From Sodiomyces alkalinus F11 (Eukaryota > Ascomycota > Sordariomycetes > Glomerellales > Plectosphaerellaceae): a stretch of DNA of 64,000 nucleotides. The position numbers and the translations under genes were made by a program. Within the stretch, counting starts at the first letter, position 1, and the number at the start of each line of letters is the position of its first letter. Of the stretch, positions 34,379 through 46,437 are shown piece by piece. The DNA lies in contig NW_021167088.1 in NCBI RefSeq assembly GCF_003711515.1, positions 1,263,769 to 1,327,768 of the forward strand, read 5' to 3'. The notes under the pieces are model-generated. The model did not search any database. It worked only from the letters and a program-made list of their open reading frames with translations, and was not told the origin of the DNA.

Positions 34379-36460
34379 CTAGTGCATTCTCCCTCCATTA
34401 GCTTCATCCTGACTTTCCTTGCTCTTCTCCTCCGCCCCTCCGGTCGAGAGGCGCATTCCTCGCATCATGAGATGCTTGCTCCGGCTCCAGGCCAGGCCGC
34501 CCTCCCAGGCACCCGGGTCGCTCTCGGCGGGATATTCCTCGATACTGGCCTGGTGCTGCCAGATGTGCTTGTTGAGCCACTCGCTGTTCATGCCGCGTCG
34601 GGTGCGGTGGGACGAATCCGTGCGGCCGACCTCCCTGAACAGGAACCCGCGAAGCATGCGCTCCATCCAGGCGAAGTCGGGGTCGTCCTTCCCTCGCATC
34701 AGGGTCTCGACAACGATTTCTATGCGATGAGAGTCAGGAATTCTCGATTCTCTCTGGCAAGAAACATGAGTGGGGAAAAAAGGGGGGGGCAAGTTCGAAA
34801 GGAACGTACGACTCGGCAAAGGCCGCTTGAGTCTCCCATCTGTGTGCAGGTCATCCCACAGACCGTCGGCAGCCTCACACTCCTAGTTGTGCGGCATGCT
34901 CCCGGTGCAGTGGAGATGGGACGTGTGGGTCAAGAGGCGGTCAATGATGGCGGTTCCGACGTGCTTCCGGCGATACTCGTGGTGGACGAAAACGGAGAGC
35001 TTCATTGTGAGCCGGCCGACATGCTTCCCGCGCCCGAAGCCGCTGTCATAAGGTTGCATGAAGCCGAAGCCGATGACGGTGGGCTCCCGCTTCTTGAACT
35101 GCAGGCCCCCCATTTGCGAAGCGGCAGACCACGCTCTGAACTCCTCCCACATCTCCTTGGAGGGCCAGTTGCCGGCGTCGTTGAGATCGACGGGGCGGTG
35201 GACGGCGACGATGAAGGGGAGCTTCGCGTCCCTGCAGGTGCGGCCGATGCGGCGGAAGTCCTCGTCGTCGACGAGCTCGGTGTCCCAGGCGCGAATGCCG
35301 CGCTTGATCTCCCAGTTGTAGATGTCGACGATGCCGCGGAGGTCGGAGGGCTTGGCGGGACGGAGCACGCAGTCGACCTCGACTTTTCCGGGCGGGGGGG
35401 GAGCTGGTTGCGGCTGGTCGACCTCGACCTCGCAGCGGGCGTAGGTACGCGCCTGGTGTAGCCGCCGGGCCTTCTTGCCTCTCACCCTGTTCTCGCGTGC
35501 GATGAGATATTCGCTGTTCCAGTTTCGTCGATGGTCACGCAGGCTGGGCTTCAACTTCATTTCGTCGTTCATGTCGACGAAGGTCGCGGGTTGTTCGACG
35601 GGCGGCCGGAGAAGGCCCGTTTCGGTGTCGATGTCGCACAGCCAGTGCAGCTCATGGCTACCGTCCTCAAGGAAGGTCGGCCGGACGTCGTGGGCGATCC
35701 TGGAGTTCCAGTCAACAATGAAGGCATGGTAAAACTCGCGAGTACGAAATATGAAGTCGTCATCGCCCTCGTTCATCCAGGGGTCTTTTCGGATTATTCC
35801 ACCGACGTTCTCGAGCTTGTGCTTCGGGGCAATTTCATTTCGAATATCTGCCCCTTCGACGGGCTGGTCGGCGTCTTTGCTGCTTCCCGTGACATCGTCA
35901 CCAGTGATTCCGGCAACTTGATTGACAACACCGGGGCTATCAATGCCATCGATGCTGATTTCCCACGCCGACTGACTCTTCGGGCTCTTCGGGACAACGG
36001 GGCTCTCCACCTCAGGCTCGTCGACTTCTGCACGAGGGGTAACAGGTCTCCAAGTCAGTTGCTTTTGGTCATTGGCCTCCTGGGTATCTTTCTCTGCCTC
36101 CAACTGGAGGGGAATCTCGGAGCTGCTGGGCTGCTGGGGACTGTTGGGAATGAAATCCAGGCTGTTGACATGGTCAACGGTCAGCTTGACTTCACCATGG
36201 CCAAGATCAGGGACACAAGACATCTTGGTAATGGCGGTATCGGGTGTAGACGGATCGGGCATATTGTGTTCGGACTTGGCTGCAGAGGCGTCCTTAAGAG
36301 AGTTCTGGGCTTCGTTGGGAGGCTTTATCGAAGTCGAGGCTGAGACAGAGGGGAAACGGCCGGGCGGGTATCGACCAGGAGGGGCCTTATTTCGCGTGGG
36401 AAACCTGTTGGCCCCCGCAAGGAACGACTGGGCATTCTTGTCGCGGTATTCCATGGCCAA
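34379..36460 (-). CDS. GNAT-fold acetyltransferase-like protein; C-terminal reading frame uncertain
   Basis: From ATG 36460 an open frame runs 525 aa to a TAG at 34883-34885. The first 350 residues are polar and probably disordered, with short conserved-looking pieces (KDPWMNEGDDDFIFRTREFY). A GNAT-like core starts near residue 360 (VDCVLRPAKPSDLRGIVDIY) and includes PTVIGFGFMQPYDSG and the acetyl-CoA-loop-like segment HHEYRRKHVGTAIIDRLLTH. The same frame continues past the TAG. A canonical intron (GTACGT donor next to 34810, CTGAC branch, CATAG acceptor at 34720) leads to exon 34379-34719, which encodes IVVETLMRGKDDPDFAWMER and ends with normal family-like sequence. So the TAG is a nonsense change, a sequencing error, or lies in an unrecognised intron. 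A 60-nt GC-AG intron at 34840-34899 would remove it and keep frame, but its donor (GCATGC) is weak. Substrate unknown. Confidence 0.72.
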
Positions 36461-37318
36461 AGACGATCATCAAAGCATTCGAGGGTGCGATTTTGACGGT
36501 CCTTGACCACGATACTTTGGAGTCGGTGTCTCGAGAGGAGCCTTTTTACTGCCTTGCGAGAGGAATTGTGTGGGAGAAGTGAAGCGAGAAGGGCACAGGG
36601 ATTTGAATGAGATGGGTGATGGGAAAAGGACCAAGCAGGTATATTACCTGGTAGTTACTCTAAAATGGACAACGCCTTTTGCCCTTGTTCAAACACTGCA
36701 CTTTACAATTGTTGCCTAATTGATAAGATATGCGATAACGTTCACAAATGCCTCGGTCAACATGGCAGGTGAGCAACGTATCTAAGGTACTTAGACTTGA
36801 GGGCAACTGCTCTGGGAAGGAGGAAGGAGTGACGAACTGAGCACTTGCCACGAAGATTAGCTGCCGGACTGAATTCCCGGTAGCTTACAAGGTCATATGT
36901 CTGTGCACCTTATGTAGAACTGCGAATCTCTATAAGACACGGTTTCTTGAGATTACTAGCCCTCTCAAAGATTGGTTAGATTCCCCGTCCTCCATATCAT
37001 TGCCGGTGTTGGTGTAGAATAGGGGGTTAGGTTACGACTCACCGACTCACCGACGAGGAGTCACGTGTTATTTCGGTGTGAAGCCGATAGTTTCCTACCT
37101 TACCATACAGATCCTCCGTACGAGTTCCTAACCCGCTTCGGTGAACAGTACACGCCCAACCGAATGCGAGGTAATGGGCGCCCAGGTCAGAGATGGATGT
37201 CCTATCTCCAGAAATCTGATCATATACTAAAGAAACGGCATAGTAATATACGGCGGTGGTAGTTATACCGCTACGTTATTCAAGCCATCCTCCCATTCAT
37301 CTTGAACGCATCGCCCCC
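36461..37318. other. intergenic region between divergent genes
   Basis: Shared upstream region of the GNAT-domain gene (-) and ARL2 (+). Palindromic CTAAGGTACTTAG at 36782-36794. A GTCACGTG-like site lies near 37061. No gene recognised. Confidence 0.5.
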
Positions 37319-38250
37319 ATGCTATCTATTCTGCGAAAAGCCAGGCTGAAGGATAAGGAGATGAGGATCCTGATGCTGTGCGTTGAGATCCACCGCCCCT
37401 TGTAGGGAGCGAGACCAGTTTCTGGATCCCATGCTGACGATGGCCTGAAAACTAGCGGTCTGGACAATGCAGGGAAGACCACCATCGTCAAGAAGATCAT
37501 GGGAGAGGATGTCAACACCGTCAGCCCGACTCTGGGCTTCATCATCAAAACCATTGATTACGACGGGTGCGTTCCTGAAGCTTCCTTCACCCCGACTGGC
37601 CGTCTCGCATCGTGTCATGGTACTGACGAGTGTCGCAGATACAAGCTCAATATCTGTTCGTGACTCCAGAGCAAGCCGGGTCTAATTCTCCGATGGAACC
37701 CATGGTTACGTTAACACACGCTCCCAGGGGACGTAGGAGGCCAGAAGACGCTACGGTCATACTGGCGCAACTACTTTGAGAAAACGGACGCTCTCATCTG
37801 GGTCGTCGACGCCACGGATCGTCTACGCATTGAAGACTGCAGGGACGAACTCCACGGCCTGCTCCAGGAAGAGGTGCTGCTACTTTCCCCCCCGTTCCCC
37901 CATGTCTCTTGACTCCCATTCTCTTTTGCCCCTTTCGTTCGCCAGGCCGCGCTTGCTGACTCGAAAGCGAACACAGCGCCTTGCGGGAGCGAGTCTCCTC
38001 GTATTTGCCAACAAGACGGACGTCAACGGCTGTATGGACGAAAAAGAAATCCTGCAGGTAAGTACGGTGCAAGTGGCGGCTGGATTCTTTGAAGTGAGTG
38101 TTCTGACGGTCTTCACAGGGCCTTCAGCTAGAATCTATACGGACACATAGATGGAACATCCTACAATGCAGCGCCATGACGGGGGTAAACCTGAAGGAGG
38201 GGCTGGCCTGGGTGGTAGATGATGCAAAGAAGCGTCTATTTCTATATTGA
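37319..38250 (+). CDS. ARL2: ARF-like small GTPase Arl2 (Alp41/Cin4 type)
   Basis: Six exons: 37319-37377, 37456-37566, 37639-37655 (17 nt), 37728-37873, 37977-38057, 38119-38250, giving 181 aa. Arl2 acts with tubulin cofactors, especially cofactor D, in alpha/beta-tubulin folding, and so in microtubule integrity (family knowledge). Seen here: N-terminal helix [21 protein letters not shown]-loop GLDNAGKT (21-28), switch I SPTLGF (43-48), WDVGGQ (63-68), and NKTD (123-126). The pattern [20 protein letters not shown] and [15 protein letters not shown] is diagnostic of Arl2 rather than Arf1. Residue 2 is Leu, so there is no N-myristoylation Gly. At exon 5 I chose the acceptor at 37976 rather than the one at 37945, because it restores EERLAGAS. 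Intron donors vary (GTGCGT, GTTCGT, GTGCTG, GTAAGT). Confidence 0.95.
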
Positions 38251-38955
38251 GATGATTGGCCATGCGGGGGCGGAAGGAGGGGTCTTCACCATGGTAGCAG
38301 GCAAAGCATTCCACGACCCTGAGTTCAGCGAGGACACGAGACGGTAACGCCAACACCTAAATCCGGACAATGTCGTTTGTTTCCAGGACAGAGTGAATAT
38401 ACCCGTCCCCAGCATTGCCAACCGGAAAAGGCGCACCGTATGGCCAAGAATCAATCCCACGACAGCGAAACGTCGGTGCAATCCGTAGCAAGCATAATCC
38501 TGCCACTAGTCGAGTGGCTCAGGGCTCAGGGCTCAGGGGAACACGATCGGGGCTTTGTCCACCAGTCAGGTCTCCAGCACACGTGTTTTGGGAGAAAGCT
38601 GGGCGCGATTTTAGGGCTTTTCACAAGGGTAAAAGGGGAGGGGGGGGAACGACGGTGGCAAAGAAATAAAGAGAATGACTTCATAGGTAACAAAAGACGA
38701 AACAGCCCAGAAAATGGCAAGGTTATTACGCAAGCACGTCAAGAAATTGCGCCCAATTTAGCAGGAATCCTAACGCAAATCATATTTCGTAAAGTCTCTC
38801 GACGGTGGGCACACTGGTTCCAAGTTTGTTTCGAGCGAAGGCGTCGGAAAGACCAAAGGTCGAGAATTTCGTAATTTCGTAACGAGAGGGACCAAGACAC
38901 CAAGACACTGACTCTGGCCCTAAGGTACCTACAGTTAAAGTACGGTGTACAGCCA

Positions 38956-38970
38956 CCCCCCCCCCCCCCC
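38956..38970 (+). repeat. C15 homopolymer
   Basis: Fifteen consecutive C in the gene-poor region. Confidence 0.85.
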
Positions 38971-41487
38971 GTAATCGGTTCTCCTTCAGATGTAAAAGTC
39001 GCCTTATAGCACTCGTCTGAGTTACTTTAAGCGGAAGGACGGGACGGTTACGGTGGCTTATGTAGGCTTAATGTTATAGCAACAATGTATCATCGTGAAG
39101 GCGGGGAGGTTCGGCACGGGGTAAGGAGACGGAAAACTCGAGCCTCGCCTCAGCTGATTATGACGATGAGACATCTTCGTGTACGTGTAGTGTAGATACG
39201 ATGGAATGTGATTCGGATAAAGGGAGTGATTACAAAGCCGGTGCTTGCTTCGCCAGTTCATAAAAGGCAAGGAAGGTGAGTAATAAGGCTTCTCGAACTG
39301 AATCGTAATGAGGAGGGGTAGGACGGAAGGAATGTGACTCTGGCTACCTTTACTATCTTCACACCTTATCCCTGGTGCCGGGGCATTTGCTGGTACGCGC
39401 CCTGAATGTCAAGGAAAGGAAACACCAAAAAAAGACCGAAAAGACCATCCGTATCCGACTCGTTGATATCAAATGGCAAAGGTAATTACAGCGTAAAACT
39501 TGACTCGCGGTTGAGTGATTCTCGAGGACTCAAGTACCTGTTCCGTACCCAGTTAGAACACGAACAAAGTATGCGGTGAGTGAGTGGTTGCGTCGGATCT
39601 GGGCAAAGCACATGTGGAGCAAAGTCCATACCCTGTATGAGATACTTTTAAGACGCAGAGTACGAGATGATGAATACTGTAAACTTGAAGCAGATTTCAT
39701 AGAATTCATACAGTCTGAATACTGGGTTTCCAGGGCCGTGATAGTACCAAAGACAGTCCAGGTTACTCATAGCAACATCCACAAATCGGTTCCTCATGCA
39801 TGCGCTCATGCGTTCATTGGCCTCTACACGTGTACAAGGTCACACAGTATGATAGACGGACTACTTACGTTGTATCATATCCATCCAGTCTCGTTCGTCG
39901 TCACCCGTCCCCGCATATCGGTCTTCAACCTCATTTGTCCTGGAATTCGAACATAATTCCATCTAACCATATCACGATTTACGGATATATGCTTTGCGCC
40001 TTCCCCCCCCCCCCCTTTTTTTCTTTTTTTTCTTCCTAAAAGTCATCGAGTGATAAGCGAATAACCCGGAATGGAATCTTCCACGAATGTCTTCTGCTTG
40101 TTCCTACAGCTTCCTAAACATATAAGGATAACAATTTGTGGAGAATCCCTGCCTTGCAGGCATTACGAAAGTATTTCCACAGTATGCTTCGTAACGGAGC
40201 ACAGTCGCCTCGTGGATCCCGCGTTCAAAAACAGCCAGTCCACCTCAGGAACCCCCCACCTGGCTTACACCACACATCTCCAGAGGCAACACTTACCTAA
40301 CTCGAGAAGGTGCTTAGTATTACCTATGCGAAGTTCCTTTTCGTGTTATCGTCCTTCGTAAGGAGTACTTCGTACAAACGGCGGCACAGTGACCCATATC
40401 GCCTCTTTTTATTCTTCGGCCACCAACTTTAAGCAATCCACAAGTCCAGAAACAATCGTGATGTATATCGTGTATTTTATCAGGAAACGAGACCAAAGAA
40501 CAGTATCTTAATCGGGGTTCCTTGGGATCTTAATATCTTCGGATAGGATAGGATAGGAAGGCACTGTAGCATCTGGGGTTAGGGGATCGGATGCATCCGA
40601 CTAGATCCACAGGTGCATACAACGTACAGTGAAAACACTGGCACGCCGCCACTACGAAGTACTCATTCACTGATAACATACCTTAATTACCTTAGGTAGC
40701 GGAACAAGTCTTGTGAGGAGGCAACGCAACATAACAACCATCATCCCACGGGGCAACAGCGGAACGCCAAAAAGCACAGGTACCTTGCTAAATAATACAT
40801 GGACGGAGTACCTTAACAGGTAATTACGTTGTACGTACCTTCTAGGTTGGGGCCGAGGGCGATTCTCAACGCCTCTGGTTGTCTCTGGTCTCCGGTCGCC
40901 TTGTTCTCTTCTTTTTGCCTTGATACAGCCAGTCTTTTTACTTTTTCTTAACCTCTCTCCATTTTCGCTTCCTTCTATCCTTCGTATTGCGTGTCAGACT
41001 CGATGGCTCGAAGCTAAACAAACATAGGGACAGCATTCGACGAGGTCCTTTTGAAATTTTGATATTGACGGCTGAACTCTGGTTACTTACCTGCTTTGCC
41101 TTGTGACGAAGGACGAAGGACGGATGCAAAGCCTCACTGCCCTGCTTAACTACAAATTACGGGGAATACGTGTGACGCTGCCGAGGGAGCAGCTGAGCTT
41201 TCCCTTTTTGACTTCTATTCCCATAGACCTTCTAACATTGAAAAAGAGTTGACCTCAGTATACTTGATTGCATCATAGTTGATCATGCAGTGGGCTGTTC
41301 TTCCCATTTAATGCTCCCTGATACCAAGTTTTCATCATCGGTCTAAAGTGTGAAAAGAACTATGACTTACTCCCGTTATCCTATTAATCAAAGAAGAGAG
41401 GAAGGAAAAAACCCGGTTGACCTGGGAGATCCTGCTGAATTTATACTGGTGCCTACCTTGGGACATACGCTGATTCGTGCGCGCTGC

Positions 41488-41648
41488 AACGAAGCCACCT
41501 GGGTCTATGGCGAGACCTACGGCTTACGCTTTCGATTATTCCCCCAGCCCTTTCGTAGCACAGCGCGTCCTTCCTCTATAACGAAGCCACCTAGGTTTAT
41601 GGCGAGACCTATGGCTTACGCTTTCGATTATTCCCACAGCCCTTTCGT
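41488..41648 (+). repeat. tandem duplication, 69-bp unit at 92-bp period
   Basis: Unit 1 (41488-41556) and unit 2 (41580-41648) are identical at 65 of 69 positions. Three of the four differences are C/T or G/A transitions and one is C/A. The units begin AACGAAGCCACCT and end CAGCCCTTTCGT. The period is not a multiple of three, so the copies lie in different frames and the repeat is not a protein repeat. Confidence 0.9.
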
Positions 41649-43768
41649 CATTAGCACATCGACAAGTAGGAAGGTCAGTAGGCGGCCGTGTTATTGTTGT
41701 GGAAGTGTGTGCTGCGCCACCTCATAGGACTCAAAGAGTCGTGCCCAAGTTCACGAGCACTCATCATTCTATCACATACTAACCTCGCGGCCGCATCCAG
41801 ACACCCACGGCGTGGGCTAACCTGACTATCAAGGGTTTTTTTTAGCCTGCTCCGTTCAGACAACAACGAGTCCTAAGAATACACCGAGAATCCCGACAGT
41901 GCCATGAGCTCCGTTACGGCAATGACCGCATCGACTGAGCTTCCCCTGGACACTAGGGCGAGGCTTGGTCGAGAGACTATCTCGAGCTGTTTCTGGGATC
42001 TGGCCGGGAACTAGAAGACGACCCCTCGGGGCGACCTCTCCCCCAAAGGATGAGAGCTTCACGAACACGACCTATCGGAATCCAGCTCTGGTTTCTTACC
42101 CAACTCTCTTGGGTCCATCCACACTGGCACCGATCCTATTTCTGCTCCTTCAAGAGAGCCAGAGCCCTTCAACTTCAACTCTCCGTTGAAAGCCTCCGAG
42201 TCAGTGACACGAACCACGATTCCACACCACGTATTACATCGTTAAAGGTGGTGTAATCAAGCATCCCGCCCCCTATCTCCATATCATCGCGCTCGAGGAA
42301 GAATAGCTCAACAGCGGCGAAAGATCACCATCCTCCCAGATAACGCATGGTTCTTAAGTCCTCAAAAGGCGCCAATGCTGGGAACGGCGGAATATAGCAG
42401 CATCTAAAGTACTTCGCGCCCACGCTGGACTCTAAAGTGGGTCTACGTCCACCGTGTGAGAAACTGAGAGGGAGGGGCATATAAAGACTCGGGAGTGCTA
42501 TACGTTGTATCTCCGTTTCTTGTGTGGTACTGTACCGCGAGCGACAGAGGTACAATATTTCCTTAGATAAGATACTTACTTACTGGCTTGGCAAGCATCT
42601 CTATATCGCGTGTGTTCCTGGAGGCCATATCTTGGACCCGCTGCCGTCCCAAATTGGCCACTTGGGCAGTTGGCTAGGTCTGGGTCTTTTATACGTACTT
42701 ATTCCGGCTATGTAGGTATATGTTCGCTTGGCGCTATGTACTTACCGAGGGTGGTTTGCGGGGCCGAAAGAAGCACCTCTGGCAGCGTCACACGCACTTA
42801 AGGTGGAGTACGGGGAGTACGGATTCGTTACCTTACAAACTGGAGCCCAGCTATACCTAAGTACCTTAATAAGCGATTTCGACTTTGTTCCGTACCGGAG
42901 TAATACACGTGTAGTTACTTGGTCCAAAGCCCCACCTCTCCATCTCCACTGTTGGGGAGGTTCGGATTTCTTTTAATTTGGACCGACGCTTACGGAGTAC
43001 GGATACAGTTCCAAGTACGTTGTACTCCGTACGGATAACCTGTACCAGTGTCGTCGCTTCACTCGGAGACGGTGCGTGCACGTTGGGTACACAGTGACTC
43101 TGGCACCTACATAAGGTAATTACTGTACCTGGCCAACTGCCTTGTACCCACCCATCCACAGGCCACCCCCTAAGAATACCCGATACAGGCTACGGTTCCA
43201 GCGCATCGTCTGCTTAAGGGTCTACCCGGGAGAAAAGGAGAGCGCCCTAAGAACAGCCCTCGCCACCGCGACCGGCGGCCTGGAGCAACTGGCAGCGTCA
43301 AGTGTGAAAGTGTGAAGTGTCAAGTGCAAAGTGGCAGACAAGACACAGGAACAGGAGAGAATACAAGCCCAAGACACCAGAAAACCAAGCCAAACAAACC
43401 AGCAAAAGTCTCTCTCTCTCTCTGTCCATCTCTGGTTTGATGCTCTCGTCACTTGTCACTGGCCCCCATACCAGTATCCCCATTGTACCCTCGTTGTGAC
43501 CCGATCTTCCGCCTCTCATTTTCATTTTCCTCCACTTCCTTCCGCACTACCACCACCTCTCTTCTTCTCTTCTCCTCCTCCTCCTCCTCCTCCTCCACAC
43601 TCATCCCCCTTCCTCTTCTCTCTTCCTCACGTCGTCGGTTGCTCAGAGGTCTTCTCTTCCTGTTCTGCATCATCTGACTCCCTTCGTCCCCTTCGTCCTT
43701 TTCTGGGCTCGTCCGTTATTCAATCTCCAACCTCTGTTGCCGATTGTGACGGATCGAGGACTAAAGCC

Positions 43769-46437
43769 ATGTCGACTCCCACTACGGCAACAGCCACACT
43801 GCCACCACACGCCCATTATCGCCATCCGCACTATCCGTACTCGCACCAGCCGCCGCCGTACCAGCAGCCAACGGGTAGCGGTACTTCCTCCTATCAGCAG
43901 CACCGGTCAGCGACCAACACCTCGACTTTGCTTCCTGCACCCACCACATCTGTCTCGTCATCGACGAGATTACCTCCGCCAACATCGTTTCCCACTGCGG
44001 ACTCGATCAATCACTACGCCATTTCGTCTACCTCCAGCGTCAACGTCAACGTCAACAACAACTCACATCCCGTCGTCTCCGCGTCAAATGGCGTAGCAGC
44101 CATGCACCGATCCGACCTCGAAACTCGCTACTCCAACATGTCTGGTACCACTAGCCATAGCCATAGCCATCGCCATCATAGCCAAAGCCAAAGCCAACGG
44201 CAAAGCCAAACCGCGCAACTGCCGCAGCCTGCCCGGAAGAGGAGGCGATCCAGAGAACCCGATTGGAATACTTTTTACCGAAACGGTCTACCAAAGGAAG
44301 TCATCGTCATTGACGACACACCTCCTCCCAATTCGGGCGTGCCCAACGGTGGTGTCAAGGTCATCTCGACCGACCACGTGAATGGCTCCCTTCCCAACGG
44401 CGTGAGCGTAGCCAGGACGGCGGCCCCTGCGACTCGCCATGCCACCAAGAGACAGAAGCGAGACGACGACGTGCGTCGCTACGATCCCGTCCATCACAAC
44501 AACAAGTACGCCGACGCCCACGCTGCTGCTGCCACCCCGAGCGGCTCTACCATCTCGACCGACAGAACAACCGCGTCTGGCCACCACACCACCGCGCCCA
44601 CCTCGCTCTCATCCAACGGCTACTACGATGACACCCAAACCGGCCAGAAGCGGAAGCGAACCCGTCACCAGATTGCCCAGGAGGCCAAGAATAGAGAAAT
44701 CGACTTGCTCAGCGACATTTGCCCCAGCTACAAGCCTCCGCCTTATCCTCCCAAGAAGGCAGCGGACGTCCCCGTTCGGGTCATCCACGATGTGAGCCGA
44801 ACCACATTTACTCGCCACCTCCCTCCCTATATGCCGGGTGTTTTACTGACAAAATCGAACAAACAGCCTTACTCTAAGAATAGCAAGTACGACGACGACG
44901 ATGGCCATTATGTCGTGGTTCCCGATGCCGACTTGACAGATAAGTGTACGACACGGTCCTTTTCTCGTCTTTTTTTTCTGTCCTTTTGTTTTTGTTCCTC
45001 GTGTCTCGTGTTTACTCTCGACCCGAGAAAGGAAAAAAAATGACTCGGCTACTGACCTATTTCCCTCAACAGATCAGATGATCCAACTCCTCGGTCAGGG
45101 CACTTTCGGCAAGGTCGTCAAGGCCCGCGATCGGAAACGAAACAAGCTTGTGGCCATCAAGATCATTCGATCGGTCCAGAAGTACCGCGACGCCTCGAGG
45201 ATCGAACTCCGAGTGCTGGCCACACTCAAGGCCAACGACGAGGAGAACCGCAATCGATGCATTCACCTGCGTGACTGTTTCGACTTCCGCGGCCACATCT
45301 GCATCGTCATGGACCTTCTCGGCCAAAGCGTCTTTGATTTCTTGAAGGGCAACAATTTTGTTCCTTTCCCCAACAGCCAGATTCAGAGCTTTGCTCGTCA
45401 GCTGTTTACCAGCGTAGCATGTACGTTTGTCTGCGTTCCTCTTCACTGGCCTCTTTTTTCTCCTTCCATTCGCCTCGTATGACGGCGCTCGGCGCTGACG
45501 CTTCCTTAGTCTTGCATGATCTCAACCTGATCCATACCGACCTCAAGCCGGAGAATATTCTCCTCTGCAACAATGCGTACCAGACATTCACATACAACCG
45601 CAAGATCCCGTCCTCTTCGACCACCGTCAACCGACAGGCGAACCAGCGGCGGGTGCTGCTGGACACGGAGATTCGTCTCATTGATTTTGGCTCGGCCACT
45701 TTCCAAGACGAATATCACTCCTCGGTGGTATCGACGAGGCACTACCGGGCTCCCGAGATTATTCTCGGCCTAGGCTGGTCGTTCCCGTGCGATATATGGA
45801 GCATAGGCTGCATCCTGGTCGAGTTCTTTACCGGAGACGCTCTCTTCCAAACCCATGACAACTTGGAACATCTCGCTATGATGGAGATGGTCGTGGGCTA
45901 TCGGATCGATACGCAACTCGTGCAGAGCGTCAACAGGATGGCACAAAGAAGCAGTGGAAATCCGGCATCCAAGTTTGTCACACCATCACGCCAACCCAGG
46001 AAAAGATCTTGTCATGTTCTGCGCTGACCACCGACGTCCCCCCCCCCCCCCCCCCCCCCCCATCCAGGTATTTCAAGCGGAATAAACTCGATTATCCTAC
46101 CGCCGATACGACGCGGGCCTCTCGACGATTCGTCAAGGCAATGAAACTTTTGCCTGTAGGCGACCTTTATTGAAACGTAAAAAAAGAAGAAAAAACGAAC
46201 AAAAGACTAACTTGGTTCTAGGAAATCATCCCGCAAAACACAACGTTCCTCAAGAATTTCTTGGATCTCCTCAAGAGGATCTTTGTCTACGATCCCGCGA
46301 AACGCATCACAGCAAAGGAAGCGCTGACCCATCCTTTCTTCAAGGAACCAGCGCAGCCCGACGATGGCACTGAGGCGGCCAAGATTCGCCTGGAGCGATC
46401 CAGGATAGAGCCGGAGAGCTCCCACCATGTTCCGTAG
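43769..46437 (+). CDS. lkh1: LAMMER-family dual-specificity protein kinase (CLK/Lkh1/Kns1)
   Basis: Five exons: 43769-44945, 45073-45420, 45510-45972, 46068-46155, 46222-46437, giving 763 aa. LAMMER kinases phosphorylate SR-type splicing factors and, in fungi, control growth, flocculation and stress responses (family knowledge). The N-terminal 390 residues are low-complexity (His/Ser/Gln/Pro; [16 protein letters not shown]) with a bipartite basic stretch. Kinase features: GQGTFGKV (400-407), catalytic Lys422 in [12 protein letters not shown] (517-524), DFG (567-569), STRHYRAPE (583-591), and the family signature as EHLAMMEM (628-635). The usual final Arg is Met. The C-terminus has [18 protein letters not shown]. 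The start is the only ATG of the frame before the kinase domain (AGCCATGTCG). Intron 3 holds a 24-nt C run as its pyrimidine tract. Confidence 0.95.
46038..46061 (+). repeat. C24 homopolymer in kinase intron 3
   Basis: Twenty-four consecutive C between the likely branch point (GCTGACC, 46023-46029) and the acceptor ATCCAG (46062-46067). Confidence 0.9.

Larger units (their letters stand above)
38251..43768. other. long gene-poor region with repeats
   Basis: About 5.5 kb without a recognisable gene. It holds homopolymers (C15 at 38956-38970; C13 then T7 at 40003-40022), a 92-bp-period tandem duplication at 41488-41648, many palindromic TACC/GGTA and TACGGAGTAC motifs (38921, 40652, 40680-40700, 40790-40850, 42810-43035, 43110), and the pyrimidine-rich leader of the LAMMER kinase (43390-43740, including a (TCC)n run near 43575-43596). 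Frames near 41965-42256 have some protein-like composition but shift between frames. I could not assemble a gene from them. Confidence 0.45.

Noticed and set aside
35531..36343. 270-aa plus-strand frame opposite the GNAT-domain gene
   Set aside because: No ATG-supported conserved content, and the opposite strand has the better coding composition.
41965..42256. Protein-like frames in the gene-poor region, possible pseudogene
   Set aside because: The apparent coding signal moves between frames without splice sites, and no family is recognisable.
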